Source: CAXYVC01 sp964292295
GTDB taxonomy: Bacteria > Acidobacteriota > Holophagae > Holophagales > Holophagaceae
Direction: 5' to 3'
Assembly (NCBI GenBank): GCA_964292295.1
Contig: CAXYVC010000073.1
Location: 1-13,420 of the forward strand
DNA: 13,420 nt
Shown here: in pieces, positions 1-8,115 of the stretch
How the letters are laid out: each line of letters begins with the position of its first letter
How positions within the stretch are numbered: the stretch's first letter is position 1
Notes under the pieces: generated by a model
The model's input: only the letters and a program-made list of their open reading frames with translations
Told to the model about the DNA's origin: nothing
Databases searched by the model: none
Made by a program: the position numbers and the translations under genes

Positions 1-2772
1 CTCCTGCAGGAAGGTGTGCACCTCCACCCCGAGGCGCGCACCGCCTCCGGGCCCTTGAGGTCCTTCGGGATCCCGCGCCCCCTCCGCCGCGTGCGGCGCC
101 CGCTCCGGGTCCTGCAGGCCGCGCATCAGGGAGCTGAAGGAGAGGCCCCGCGCGGGGCCCCCGCGCGGGCCCCGGCCGGGGAGGCCCGCCCCGGGCAGCC
201 CCGGCGGCGGCCCCGGCCGCCAGGCCGCCAGGCGCGCCGCGGGATCCCCGTCCTCCGGGGGCGCCTCGGGCGCCGGCTGCAGGAGCAGGCCCGGGACGGG
301 CTCCGGGGCGGAAGTGAGAGCCTCGAGCCTCCGGTTCAGGCAGCCGTAGAGGCCGCCCACGCGCGCCCCCCGGTACAGGGGCAGGATCAGCTGGCCCCGG
401 GCGCGGGTGATGCCCACATACACCAGGCGCTCCCATTCCTCGGCCTCCTCCCGCGCGATGGCCTCCTGCACCGCGCGGGGGGCGAGGCTGCGGGAGCCCA
501 GCCAGGCCCGGCGCTCTCCCTGCTCGTGGTAGCGGTGCAAGCGCGCCCGGGTGGGCGCGGACAGGCCGCCGTAGAGCGCCACCACCGGGGCCTCGAGCCC
601 CTTCGCCTTGTGCAGCGTCATGATCTGCACGGCGCCGGAGGCGCGCTCCAGGCGCTGCACCTCGCCGTCCTCCACCGCGGGCCGCCCCCTGCCGTCGATC
701 CAGGCCTGCACCCGCACCGCCAGGTCGAGGGGCGTGGCGTGGCGCGCCAGGGCCTCCCGCTGGAGCAGCTCCAGGATGTGGCAGAGGTTCGTCAGGCGGC
801 GCTGGCCGGCCTCCAGGAAGAGGAGGCGCCGGGTGACGCCGCTCTCGGAGAGGATGCGGCTGAAGCAGGCGCCCCAGCGCCCCTCCAGGGCCAGCTCCCG
901 CCAGGCGAAGAGGCGCAGGAGCACCGGGTGCCGCTCGGGCAGCGTGCGGCAGCGCTCCGCCTCGGAGAGCGTCATGCCGAAGAAGGGCCCCAGCAGCGCC
1001 TTGGCGCGGCGGCTCTCCTCAAGGGGGCCACCCAGCGCCACCACCAGGCCCCGGCAGGCTTCGGCCTCGGGGCCGCCGAAGAGGCCCTCCTGGCGGTAGA
1101 AGGCCGCCGCCACGCCCGCGCGCCTCAGGGCCGCCGCCACCTGGGCCCCCTCCCGGGCGCTGCGCGTCAGCACGAAGACGTCCTCGGGACGGATTGGCTT
1201 CAGGTCCTCCGCCGCCCCGAAGCGCGCGCCCGCCAGCAGCCCGCGGAGGGCCACGGCCAGGGCCGTCGCCGCGTCGGCGCGCCCGCCCACCTCCAGCACC
1301 CGCACCGGCGGCAGCGGCGCGCCGGAGGCGTCCATGCAGCGGAGCTCCGGGCGTCCGCAGCCCACGGCAAGGTCGTAGTTCCGGGCGTTGTCGCCCGTGA
1401 AGAGGCCGTCCTCTCCTTGGCGGAGGAGCGCGTTGCAGGCTTCCACCACGCCGGGGGCGGAGCGGAAGTTCGTGGTCAGCTGCAGCGGCTCCGGCAGCCT
1501 CCCCAGCGCCTCCAGGTAGGTGGGCAGGTCGCCCCCCCGGAAGCCGTAGATGGCCTGCTTGGGGTCGCCCACCAGCACCAGGCGGTGCGGATCCCCCGCC
1601 TCCAGGAAGACGCGGCGGAAGATGGACCACTGGCGGGCGTCCGTGTCCTGGAACTCGTCGATCAGCGCCACCTGGAAGCGCTCCCGCAGGCGCCGGGCCA
1701 GGGCCTCGCCGCCCGGGCCCTCCAGGGCCTCCTGCACCAGGTGGATCATGTCGTCGTAGTCGTACAGGCCCTCCTCGGCCTTGAGGCGCGCCAGGTGCTC
1801 CCGCAGGGGCGGCAGCAGGGCGGCCGCGAGGGCGCCCTCGAAGGCGAGGGGCTGCTCCAACAGGCCCAGGGTGGCGGCGGCCAGGGCGCCCAGCTCCCCC
1901 GCCGCGCGGCTGGCCTTCTCGAGGTTCGCGCGCACCGAAGCCTCACCGAGGGTCTTCAGGTCCACGAAGGCGCCCAGGGCCCTCAGGTCGCCGAAGGCGC
2001 GCGCCTCGGCCATCCCCGCCAGCAGACCCCGCAGGCGCCCCGCCAGGGCCTTGGCGCTCGCCGTGCCGACGCCCGCGGCGTCCAGGGCCCGGAAGAGGGG
2101 CCCCTTGGCCTTCGAGGCCTCGTAGGCCTCCAGCTCCGCCACGAGGGCCGCGGCGGCGGCTTCCGGATAGGCGTCCAGGAATGCCAGGAGTTCTGGTCCC
2201 GGAAGCAGCAGGCCCTCGGCCTCAGGCAGGGCCTCGCGCAGCAGATCCCGCAGGGCCTCCGGCCCGCCCAGGCGCGCCAGGGCCAGGGGGAAGAGGGGAT
2301 GGCGCGGGAAGGCGCCGCGCAGGGCCTCCCGGAAGGCCCGGTCGAAGAGCTCCTCCCCGGAGGCAAGCTCCTGGCGGAAGGGCCGCGCGCCCTCGAAGGC
2401 CGTGTCCGCGAGCACCTGCTGGCAGAAGCCGTGGATGGTGCTGATGGTGGCGCGGTCGAAGGTCTCCAGGGCCCGGCGCAGGAGCGCGCGGGCCTCCGGG
2501 CCGATCTCCCAGAAGGGCTCTCCCTCCCGCCAGGCGTCCGCCTCGAGGGCCAGGAGTTCCTCGAGCTTGGCGCGCACCCGGGCCACCAGCTCCAGGGTGG
2601 CCTTCCGCGTGAAGGTCACCACCAGGATCCGCTCCAGGGGGATGCCCTCCAGCAGGAACTGCACGATCAGGTGCTCCAGCGTGTAGGTCTTGCCCGTGCC
2701 GGCGCTGGCCTTGATGGCGCAGGAGCCCTGCCCCAGCCGGTCCAGGAGGGCGGGTTTGGCGACGCGCACCAT
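1..2772 (-). CDS. recB: RecB subunit of exonuclease V (RecBCD helicase/nuclease), 3' end cut by window edge
   Basis: RecB is the 3'-5' helicase and only nuclease subunit of RecBCD, which unwinds and degrades double-strand ends and loads RecA. The frame is open from the ATG at 2772 to the left edge, 924 residues. Superfamily 1 helicase motifs are in order: Walker A (AGTGKT, about 24-29), DEFQD (372-376), GDPKQAIYGFRGGD (402-415), TLHKAKGLE (719-727) and YVGITRAR (785-792). A Gly/Pro-rich linker (about 840-877) leads to SFSSL (878-882), the usual entry to the nuclease domain. H919 in the GVEVHTFLQE stretch matches the first catalytic histidine of the RecB nuclease. The Asp-Asp-Lys catalytic residues lie beyond the edge. 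Families run to about 1150-1200 residues, so roughly 20% is missing. The start overlaps the recC stop by one base (TGATG), implying translational coupling. RecD is not seen; it may follow off the left edge. Confidence 0.95.
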   Translation of the reverse strand, partial: MVRVAKPALLDRLGQGSCAIKASAGTGKTYTLEHLIVQFLLEGIPLERILVVTFTRKATLELVARVRAKLEELLALEADAWREGEPFWEIGPEARALLRRALETFDRATISTIHGFCQQVLADTAFEGARPFRQELASGEELFDRAFREALRGAFPRHPLFPLALARLGGPEALRDLLREALPEAEGLLLPGPELLAFLDAYPEAAAAALVAELEAYEASKAKGPLFRALDAAGVGTASAKALAGRLRGLLAGMAEARAFGDLRALGAFVDLKTLGEASVRANLEKASRAAGELGALAAATLGLLEQPLAFEGALAAALLPPLREHLARLKAEEGLYDYDDMIHLVQEALEGPGGEALARRLRERFQVALIDEFQDTDARQWSIFRRVFLEAGDPHRLVLVGDPKQAIYGFRGGDLPTYLEALGRLPEPLQLTTNFRSAPGVVEACNALLRQGEDGLFTGDNARNYDLAVGCGRPELRCMDASGAPLPPVRVLEVGGRADAATALAVALRGLLAGARFGAAEDLKPIRPEDVFVLTRSAREGAQVAAALRRAGVAAAFYRQEGLFGGPEAEACRGLVVALGGPLEESRRAKALLGPFFGMTLSEAERCRTLPERHPVLLRLFAWRELALEGRWGACFSRILSESGVTRRLLFLEAGQRRLTNLCHILELLQREALARHATPLDLAVRVQAWIDGRGRPAVEDGEVQRLERASGAVQIMTLHKAKGLEAPVVALYGGLSAPTRARLHRYHEQGERRAWLGSRSLAPRAVQEAIAREEAEEWERLVYVGITRARGQLILPLYRGARVGGLYGCLNRRLEALTSAPEPVPGLLLQPAPEAPPEDGDPAARLAAWRPGPPPGLPGAGLPGRGPRGGPARGLSFSSLMRGLQDPERAPHAAEGARDPEGPQGPGGGARLGVEVHTFLQE

Positions 2773-5700
2773 CAGCGCACCTCCTCGGGTTCACCCGACA
2801 CCTGGTCCAGGAAGTCGCCGTAGCGGGCCCGCGCCAGGGCCAGGGGATCCGGAGGCGGCGCGTGGCGCAGAGGGTCGGGCACGGGACCCCGGAGGGTGCT
2901 GAAGCCCCGGCCCTCCTGGCGGGCCACCCAGGCCCGGAGGGCCTCCGGGTCCAGGTCCTCGCCCAGCTCCAGCACCGCCTCGATGGGCATCAGCACGGCG
3001 TGGTCCCCCTCCAGCAGCTCGCGCACCCAGGCGGCGAGGCGGGCCTCCGCCTCCCCGGGCGCCAGGGGACGGAAGGCGTACCGGAGTTCCCGCCCGCCCT
3101 TCTTCGCCTCGGCGAAGACGAAGCGGGCCGCGTGGCCGCCGTGGCCGGGTTCCGCCGCGGCCAGCACCAGGTGATCCAGGTAGGCGGCGAGGGCCTTCCG
3201 GCGCAGCCCCGCCAGCCCGGAGGCCGTGGGCGGCGCGCCGTCCTCCAGGAACAGGGAACCGCCGCTCTGGGGACGCAGCTCCCCCGCCAGCTCCACGCGC
3301 AGGGTGCGGCCCTCCAGGGGCACCTGCAGCGTGAGGGGGGGCTGCTGGCGCGCGGCCGTCCCGCCGCCCCCGCAGGCGCCGAAGCGCACCTGTTCGGGCC
3401 GCTCGGGCGCGAGGTGCGCCACCCAGGCCCGGACGGCGGCCAGGTGCGCCTCCCGGGGGCCCGCCGCGTAGAGGCCGAAGGGCGCCTCCGCCCGGTCCTG
3501 GAGGCGCTGGAGGGCGGCGTCGTAGGCCTCCTCGGGCGATGCGCCCTCCCGCAGCACCTCCAGGGCGGCGGCCCTGGGCAGGCTCCAGGCCTCCAGCCCG
3601 CCGTGGGCGAAGGGCTCGTCCTCCACCGCCGCGCGGTCCTCCACCGCCTCCCTCCGCAGGCCCGCCCGCACGAGGGCGGCGCCCGTGAGGGGGCACTCCA
3701 GCCAGGCGCGGAGCTCCGAGAGCCCGAGGCGCAGGAAGTCCCCCGTCGCCTCCGCGGAGGCCTCGACGGGACAGGCGCCCAGAAGCTGCGCCAGCCGGGC
3801 GCGGGTGCCGGGGGGCGCCGGAAGAAGGCCCAGGGCGGGCGGCAGCTCCAGGGGGCGGCCCCCCGCGAGCTGTTCCCGCATCCAGGCCGCGCGGGCCTCC
3901 TCCCGGGCCACGGGCGCGTAGCTGCGGAGCCCGCGGTCCTCGGTGCCCGGGAACCACGCCGGGAAGTAGCCGGGATCGAAGCGCCGCAGGGGATGCCGCT
4001 CCAGCAGCGGATCCCCGTCCCCGCCCGGCGCCCAGGCGGGCCCCAGGGAACGCCCAACCAGGCCCCGGAAGGCCTTGTGGAGGCCCGAGGGCTCCAGCGC
4101 CTCGCCGCTCATCTCGTCCAGGGCCACGTAGCTCAGCACCAGGTGTTCCCGAGCGGAGAGCAGGGTCTCCAGGAAGAGGTAGCCCTCCTTCTCGGTCTGG
4201 CTCACATCCCCCGGCAGACGCCGGGCGCCCCGCATGTCCAGCGGATGGCGGAGGTCCCGGGTGGGGAAGCTGCCCTCGCCGAGCCCCAGCAGGAACACGG
4301 CCCGGAAGGGAATGGCCCGCATGGGCGTGTAGCTCGAGACGACCACGCCCCGGGACAGGCCACCGGGGGAGCGGCGGCGCAGGCCCGCCAGCGCCTCCTG
4401 CGCCAGGAAGCGGGCGGCGGCGAAGGCCACCGGAGCCCCCGCCTCCGGGACGGCCTCCCGCAGACCCTCCAGGGCGGCGCGCACCCGGGCGAAGGCTCGG
4501 GTGGCGGCCTCGTCCTCCGCGGCGATCCAGGCCTCCAGGAAGGCGGAGATCCGGTCCACCCAGGCCCGCAGGGGCCGGGTGGAGCCGCCCAGCTCCGAGG
4601 CCTCCTCCAGCAGGCGGCGGGCCGCTTCCAGAAAGGCGCCGCCCGCGGCCAGGTCCGCCACGGGACGGGGGGTGTAGCGGGCCCCGTCCAGCGCAAAGGC
4701 GCAGCCCTCCTCCAGGAAGGCGCCCAGGGCCAGGCGCTTCAGGCCCTGGTCCCAGTGCAGGGCCTCCCGATCCAGGTAGCTGCCCTCCCAGGCGCACCGG
4801 TCCAGGCCCCGCACGATGCCCAGGTCCCCGCACCAGCGGGCCCAGGCCCCCGCGAAGGGGGCCTCCGGGCGGCGCCCCAGGGCCGGGTGGCCCAGGACTC
4901 GCAGCACCGCCGCGCGGGTGAGCCCCGAGGTGGGCAGCTCCAGCAGCAGCTCCGCCGCCTCCAGGACGCGCCCCAGCACCGGGGAGGGCCCGTCCTCCTG
5001 GCTCCAGGGCAGGTCGCCGGTCTCCAGGAAGGCGGCCTGGAGGTGGGCCAGGTAGCCCTCCTGGGCCGCGGGCGGCACGATGACGGCGATGTCGGAGAAG
5101 CGCAGCGGGGTTGCGTCGTCCCGGTGGGCCTCCATCAGCCGCCAGATCTCCGTGGCCACGATCTCCGCCTCCCGCCGCGGCCCCGGCGCCGCCAGGAAGC
5201 GCACGCTGCCGTCGGGCGCCGCGGAGGAGGGCTCGGGATCTTTGAACAGCAGGATGTCCGTCTGGATCCGCGCCAGCAGGCTGTCGCCCTCGGGCAGCGC
5301 GAAGGCGGGGCGGAAGTCGCAGCCGCTCGCCTCGTTGAGCAGGCGGATGTTCTCGCGGCCGGGGCGCCCCCAGCGCCGCAGGGCCTCGGGTCCCTCCAGC
5401 GAGAGGCGGTAGAGGTCCTCGTCGGGATCCTCCGGGGCGGCCTGGAGCCGCGCCGGGCCCAGGCGCGCCTCGTCCCGCCGGGGCCGGGCCTGGGCCCGCT
5501 CCCGCTCGGTGCGCAGGTCCTCCCAGAACTCCGCGCAGGGGTTCAGGGCGTAGAGGTGCAGCTCCGTGCTGGGCTGTTCCCCCAGGGCGCGGAAGACGGC
5601 GTGGTAGGCCTGGGCCACGTGGCTGAAGCCGAAGACGAAGAAGGCGCACGGCAGCTCGGCCTTCCCCAGGCGCCCCGCCCGGACGGCCTCCTCCAGCGTC

Positions 5701-6248
5701 TCGTGGGGCGCGCCCGCCGCGTCCACGCAGGCCACGGCCCGCCGCCACAGGGCGCGCTGCCAGGGCTCCCGGGCCGGGTCCGCGCCGGGGGCCCGCCGGT
5801 CCTCGCGCCAGGCGCGGATCCACTCCGGGCGCCCGTGGTGGTATTCCTCGAAGAGCTTCGCCAGCTCCGAGGCGAGCTGGACGCGCTTCATCCCGCCCGC
5901 GTCCCCCGCCAGGTAGTCCCGCACCGCGTCCAGCCCCGGCCCGGCCAGGAAGGCGTGGTCCCCCAGCGCCTGGAGCAGGCCCGCCTGCAGGCGGGCCGCG
6001 CCGAGGATCCGCGCCTCCCCCTTCCCCAGCAGCTCCCGTCCCAGGCCGTCCAGGAAGAGGAAGCGCAGGTTCGCGGCCATGCCCGTGTGCCGGGCCAGCT
6101 CCCCGCGCACGTAGGCGCGCATGGCCGGGTTGGGCACGACCACGGGAAGGGCCGCCCAGGGCCCCGCGGCGGCCCGGACCTGGGCGAGGTCCCCGGCGAG
6201 GCACGCCGCGAGGGCTTCGGTGCGGTTGGCGTAGGTCAGGTGCAGCAT
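2772..6248 (-). CDS. recC: RecC subunit of exonuclease V (RecBCD), Chi-scanning subunit
   Basis: The 1158-residue product matches RecC (E. coli about 1120). RecC holds RecB and RecD together, splits the duplex, and scans the 3' strand for Chi. The N-terminus (MLHLTYANRTEAL, then VPNPAMRAYV and MAANLRFLFL) is the classic RecC opening. GDVSQTEKEGYLFLETLLSA (about 680-699) corresponds to the conserved GDRS..DDDRYLFLE block. LRLGLSELRAWLECPL followed by DEPFAHGGLEAW (about 877-888) is the start of the inactivated PD-(D/E)XK-like C-terminal domain. No intact Walker A is present, as expected because the helicase folds of RecC are catalytically dead. The ATG at 6248 gives the expected N-terminus; no good Shine-Dalgarno precedes it. 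recC is first in a recC-recB unit and is divergent from ruvA. Confidence 0.93.
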   Translation of the reverse strand: MLHLTYANRTEALAACLAGDLAQVRAAAGPWAALPVVVPNPAMRAYVRGELARHTGMAANLRFLFLDGLGRELLGKGEARILGAARLQAGLLQALGDHAFLAGPGLDAVRDYLAGDAGGMKRVQLASELAKLFEEYHHGRPEWIRAWREDRRAPGADPAREPWQRALWRRAVACVDAAGAPHETLEEAVRAGRLGKAELPCAFFVFGFSHVAQAYHAVFRALGEQPSTELHLYALNPCAEFWEDLRTERERAQARPRRDEARLGPARLQAAPEDPDEDLYRLSLEGPEALRRWGRPGRENIRLLNEASGCDFRPAFALPEGDSLLARIQTDILLFKDPEPSSAAPDGSVRFLAAPGPRREAEIVATEIWRLMEAHRDDATPLRFSDIAVIVPPAAQEGYLAHLQAAFLETGDLPWSQEDGPSPVLGRVLEAAELLLELPTSGLTRAAVLRVLGHPALGRRPEAPFAGAWARWCGDLGIVRGLDRCAWEGSYLDREALHWDQGLKRLALGAFLEEGCAFALDGARYTPRPVADLAAGGAFLEAARRLLEEASELGGSTRPLRAWVDRISAFLEAWIAAEDEAATRAFARVRAALEGLREAVPEAGAPVAFAAARFLAQEALAGLRRRSPGGLSRGVVVSSYTPMRAIPFRAVFLLGLGEGSFPTRDLRHPLDMRGARRLPGDVSQTEKEGYLFLETLLSAREHLVLSYVALDEMSGEALEPSGLHKAFRGLVGRSLGPAWAPGGDGDPLLERHPLRRFDPGYFPAWFPGTEDRGLRSYAPVAREEARAAWMREQLAGGRPLELPPALGLLPAPPGTRARLAQLLGACPVEASAEATGDFLRLGLSELRAWLECPLTGAALVRAGLRREAVEDRAAVEDEPFAHGGLEAWSLPRAAALEVLREGASPEEAYDAALQRLQDRAEAPFGLYAAGPREAHLAAVRAWVAHLAPERPEQVRFGACGGGGTAARQQPPLTLQVPLEGRTLRVELAGELRPQSGGSLFLEDGAPPTASGLAGLRRKALAAYLDHLVLAAAEPGHGGHAARFVFAEAKKGGRELRYAFRPLAPGEAEARLAAWVRELLEGDHAVLMPIEAVLELGEDLDPEALRAWVARQEGRGFSTLRGPVPDPLRHAPPPDPLALARARYGDFLDQVSGEPEEVR

Positions 6249-6350
6249 GGGGTCCCGGGAGCGGCTTCCAGTCTACCGGCCACTCTGAAGGACCCGGCGC
6301 GACATTCCCTGGCGAATCGGCGCGCGCTCCGGCCCGCTATCCTAGAGGCC
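6249..6350. other. Divergent intergenic region between recC and ruvA
   Basis: This 102-base gap must carry the 5' control regions for both the recCB unit (leftward) and the ruvA unit (rightward). Rightward, TATCCT at 6338-6343 is a possible -10 and AGAGG at 6344-6348 is a plausible Shine-Dalgarno, but no convincing -35 lies at normal spacing. Leftward, TAGACT (complement of 6270-6275) is only a weak -10. I see no clear LexA-type palindrome. Confidence 0.4.
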
Positions 6351-6941
6351 ATGATTGGACGACTGCGCGGCGAACTGGTCCAGAAGCTCCCGGGGCAGGC
6401 CCTGGTGGAATGCGGCGGCGTGGGCTACGCCTGCGCCATCTCCCTGGGCACCTACGGCCACCTGCCGGAGCCCGGTGCAGAGGTGGTGCTGCACACCGAA
6501 ACCCTGGTGCGGGAGAACGAGATCTCCCTCATCGGCTTCGGTTCGCCCCAGGAGCGCGAGGTCTACCGCCTGCTGGTGAAGGTGGACGGCATCGGCCCCC
6601 GCCTGGCCCTGGCCGCCCTGGGCGCCCTGCCCCTGGACGAGCTCCTGCGCGCGGTGCGGGGCCGGGACGTGAAAGCCCTGACGCGGGTGCCGGGCATCGG
6701 CAAGAAGACCGCCGAGAAGCTGTGCTTCGAGCTCTCGGAGCGCCTGGGGGGCCTGGCGGGCCTCGACGGCCTCGGCACCGGGAGCAGCCCCGCGGATTCC
6801 TGGGAGTCGGACCTCCGCAGCGCCCTCACCAACCTCGGCTTCAAGGAGGAGGTCGTGCTGCCCGTGGTCGCGGAGCTCCGCACCACCCGCCCGCCCCTTC
6901 CCGACGCCATCCGTCTTGCCCTGAAGGCCCTCCAGAAATGA
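6351..6941 (+). CDS. ruvA: Holliday junction branch migration protein RuvA
   Basis: RuvA is a tetrameric protein that binds four-way DNA junctions and recruits the RuvB motor. The product is 196 residues, the usual length. The N-terminal OB-fold (MIGRLRGELV to LIGF, about 1-63) is typical. Two helix-hairpin-helix motifs follow, VDGIGPRLA (78-86) and VPGIGKKTA (113-121), which contact the phosphate backbone. A flexible linker (about 132-150) leads to the C-terminal RuvB-binding domain (LRSALTNLGF to ALKAL, about 155-194). The ATG is preceded by AGAGG and gives the canonical MIGRLRG start. ruvB and ruvC are not in the window. The stop overlaps the next gene's start by 4 bases (ATGA). Confidence 0.96.
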   Translation: MIGRLRGELVQKLPGQALVECGGVGYACAISLGTYGHLPEPGAEVVLHTETLVRENEISLIGFGSPQEREVYRLLVKVDGIGPRLALAALGALPLDELLRAVRGRDVKALTRVPGIGKKTAEKLCFELSERLGGLAGLDGLGTGSSPADSWESDLRSALTNLGFKEEVVLPVVAELRTTRPPLPDAIRLALKALQK

Positions 6942-7876
6942 CCGCACGCATCCTCTCCACCACCCCCCTCGTCGGCCAGGCCCTCGCGGACCTGGGCGGC
7001 CGCTTCCCCGAACTCTGCATCGCGCCCTACCGCAGCATCGCGTGGCGCATGGGCCTCGCCAGCGCGGAGGCGCTGGTGGTGCTGCTCTCCGAGCCGATCA
7101 CCGAGGCGGACCTCGCCCTGGCCCCCCACCTGAAGGCCATCGGCACCTACTCCGTGGGCGTGAACCACCTGCCCCTCGCGGCCTGCGAGGCCCGGGGCAT
7201 CCGCGTGGTGAACACCCCCGGCGTGCTCACGGACGCCACCGCGGACCTGGCCCTGGCCCTCCTGCTGGCGGTGACGCGCCGCGTGGCGGAAGGGGAAGCC
7301 CTGGTGCGCTCGGGCGCCTGGAAGGGCTGGGCGCCGGACCAGCTCCTGGGCACGGGGCTCGCGGGGCGGACCTGCGGCATCCTGGGCTCCGGTCCCATCG
7401 GCCGCGCCTTCGCGCGGAGGGTGTGGGCCCTGGGCATGAAGCCCGTCTTCTGGGACCGGGACGGGCGCCACACGCCCGTGGACTTCGGGCCGGGCATCGC
7501 CCGCCGCCTGCCCCTGCCGGAACTGCTGCGGGAGAGCGTGGTGCTCTCCCTGCACTGCCCCCTCACGGACCAGACCCGCGGCCTCCTGGACCGGAAGGCC
7601 CTCGGCCTCCTCCCCAGGGGCGCGATCCTCGTCAACACCGCCCGGGGCGGCATCCTGGACGAGGCCGCCGCCCAGGAGCGCCTGCGCACGGGCGACCTGG
7701 GTGGCGTGGGCCTGGACGTCTACGACGGCGAGCCGAAGGTCGATCCCGCCTGGTTCGAGACCCCGAACACCGTGCTGCTGCCCCACCTGGGCTCGGCCAC
7801 CCGCGACACCCGGGAGGCCATGGCACGCCTGCTCTGCAGGGGCATCGCCGAAGCCCTGGAGGCGGGGGGCTGCTAA
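6938..7876 (+). CDS. D-isomer-specific 2-hydroxyacid dehydrogenase, glyoxylate/hydroxypyruvate reductase type
   Basis: This 312-residue protein belongs to the NAD(P)-dependent D-2-hydroxyacid dehydrogenases. The stretch VVNTPGVLTDATADLALALLLAVTRR (about 90-115, quoted here in parts: NTPGVLTDATADL) is typical of the GyaR/GhrB glyoxylate and hydroxypyruvate reductase branch. The Rossmann motif GSGPIG is at 150-155. The family's catalytic triad is present: R236 in NTARGG, E265 in DGEPKVDP, and H283 in LPHLGSAT. D174-R175 after the second strand (FWDRD) does not decide NAD versus NADP. The exact substrate cannot be read from sequence; phosphoglycerate dehydrogenase is unlikely because there is no C-terminal ACT domain. 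The start is set by the ATGA overlap with ruvA, which implies translational coupling to a functionally unrelated gene. Confidence 0.88.
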   Translation: MTARILSTTPLVGQALADLGGRFPELCIAPYRSIAWRMGLASAEALVVLLSEPITEADLALAPHLKAIGTYSVGVNHLPLAACEARGIRVVNTPGVLTDATADLALALLLAVTRRVAEGEALVRSGAWKGWAPDQLLGTGLAGRTCGILGSGPIGRAFARRVWALGMKPVFWDRDGRHTPVDFGPGIARRLPLPELLRESVVLSLHCPLTDQTRGLLDRKALGLLPRGAILVNTARGGILDEAAAQERLRTGDLGGVGLDVYDGEPKVDPAWFETPNTVLLPHLGSATRDTREAMARLLCRGIAEALEAGGC

Positions 7877-7881
7877 GCTGG

Positions 7882-7900
7882 CCTCGGTATTTCACCGAGG
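7882..7900 (+). promoter_or_regulatory. Hairpin whose 3' arm contains the Shine-Dalgarno of the TPR gene
   Basis: CCTCGGT (7882-7888) and ACCGAGG (7894-7900) form a perfect 7-bp stem with a 5-base loop; a G-T pair (7881/7901) could extend it. It starts 5 bases after the reductase stop and ends 6 bases before the ATG at 7907. The only Shine-Dalgarno-like sequence for that ATG, GAGG at 7897-7900, lies in the 3' arm. There is no U-tract, so it is a poor terminator. A role in masking the ribosome-binding site is inference. Confidence 0.5.
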
Positions 7901-7906
7901 TGTCCC

Positions 7907-8023
7907 ATGTCCCGTCCCTGGCTCAGGCTGCTCGACCGTGACCTCCCGCCCCTGCCCGAGACCGCCCACGCCGTGGCGACCCCGCCGCCGCGGGGGGGCG
8001 CCGGCGGGGGGCCCGCGCCCTGA
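7907..8023 (+). other. Probable 5' coding part of the TPR gene, out of frame with the body
   Basis: An ATG at 7907 with GAGG six bases upstream opens a 38-codon frame, starting MSRPWLRLLDRDLPPLPET, that ends at TGA 8021-8023. The TPR body is one frame over. That body frame has a stop at 7939-7941 and no ATG, GTG or TTG until 8116, yet it reads as good coding sequence from about 8011 (ARALNARCRHAEAARIL). The switch must therefore fall in 7942-8020. The G7 run (7992-7998) and the G6 run (8006-8011) lie there. Adding one base, or a -1 slip, would join the two parts into a protein of about 515 residues. Sequencing error, mutation and recoding all remain possible. Confidence 0.6.
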
Positions 8024-8115
8024 ACGCCCGCTGCCGCCACGCGGAGGCGGCCCGGATCCTGGACCAGCTCCTGGCGGAGGACCGCCACCACGGCGAGGCC
8101 TGGTTCGAGCGCATC

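Noticed and set aside
16..2823. 935-codon open frame on the plus strand opposite recB
   Set aside because: It is antisense to an unmistakable recB with all helicase motifs in order. High GC removes stop codons from the mirror frame, and the translation is low-complexity Gly/Arg/Ala/Gln with no domain.
3335..3341. Seven-base homopolymer in recC as a possible frameshift site
   Set aside because: The RecC frame is continuous and conserved on both sides, so no shift is needed; the same holds for the seven-base run in recB at 1532-1538.
2791..6204. 1137-codon minus-strand frame overlapping recC
   Set aside because: A second frame of the recC strand with a Gly/Pro/Arg-rich translation; the overlapping frame carries the conserved RecC sequence.
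6315..6343. Possible sigma-70 promoter for ruvA using TATCCT
   Set aside because: No acceptable -35 at 16-18 bases; too weak to list as a promoter in this GC-rich gap.
2862..6941. 1359-codon plus-strand frame opposite recC running into ruvA
   Set aside because: Only its last 196 codons are real (ruvA in the same frame, starting at ATG 6351). The remainder is antisense to recC and has no recognisable domain.
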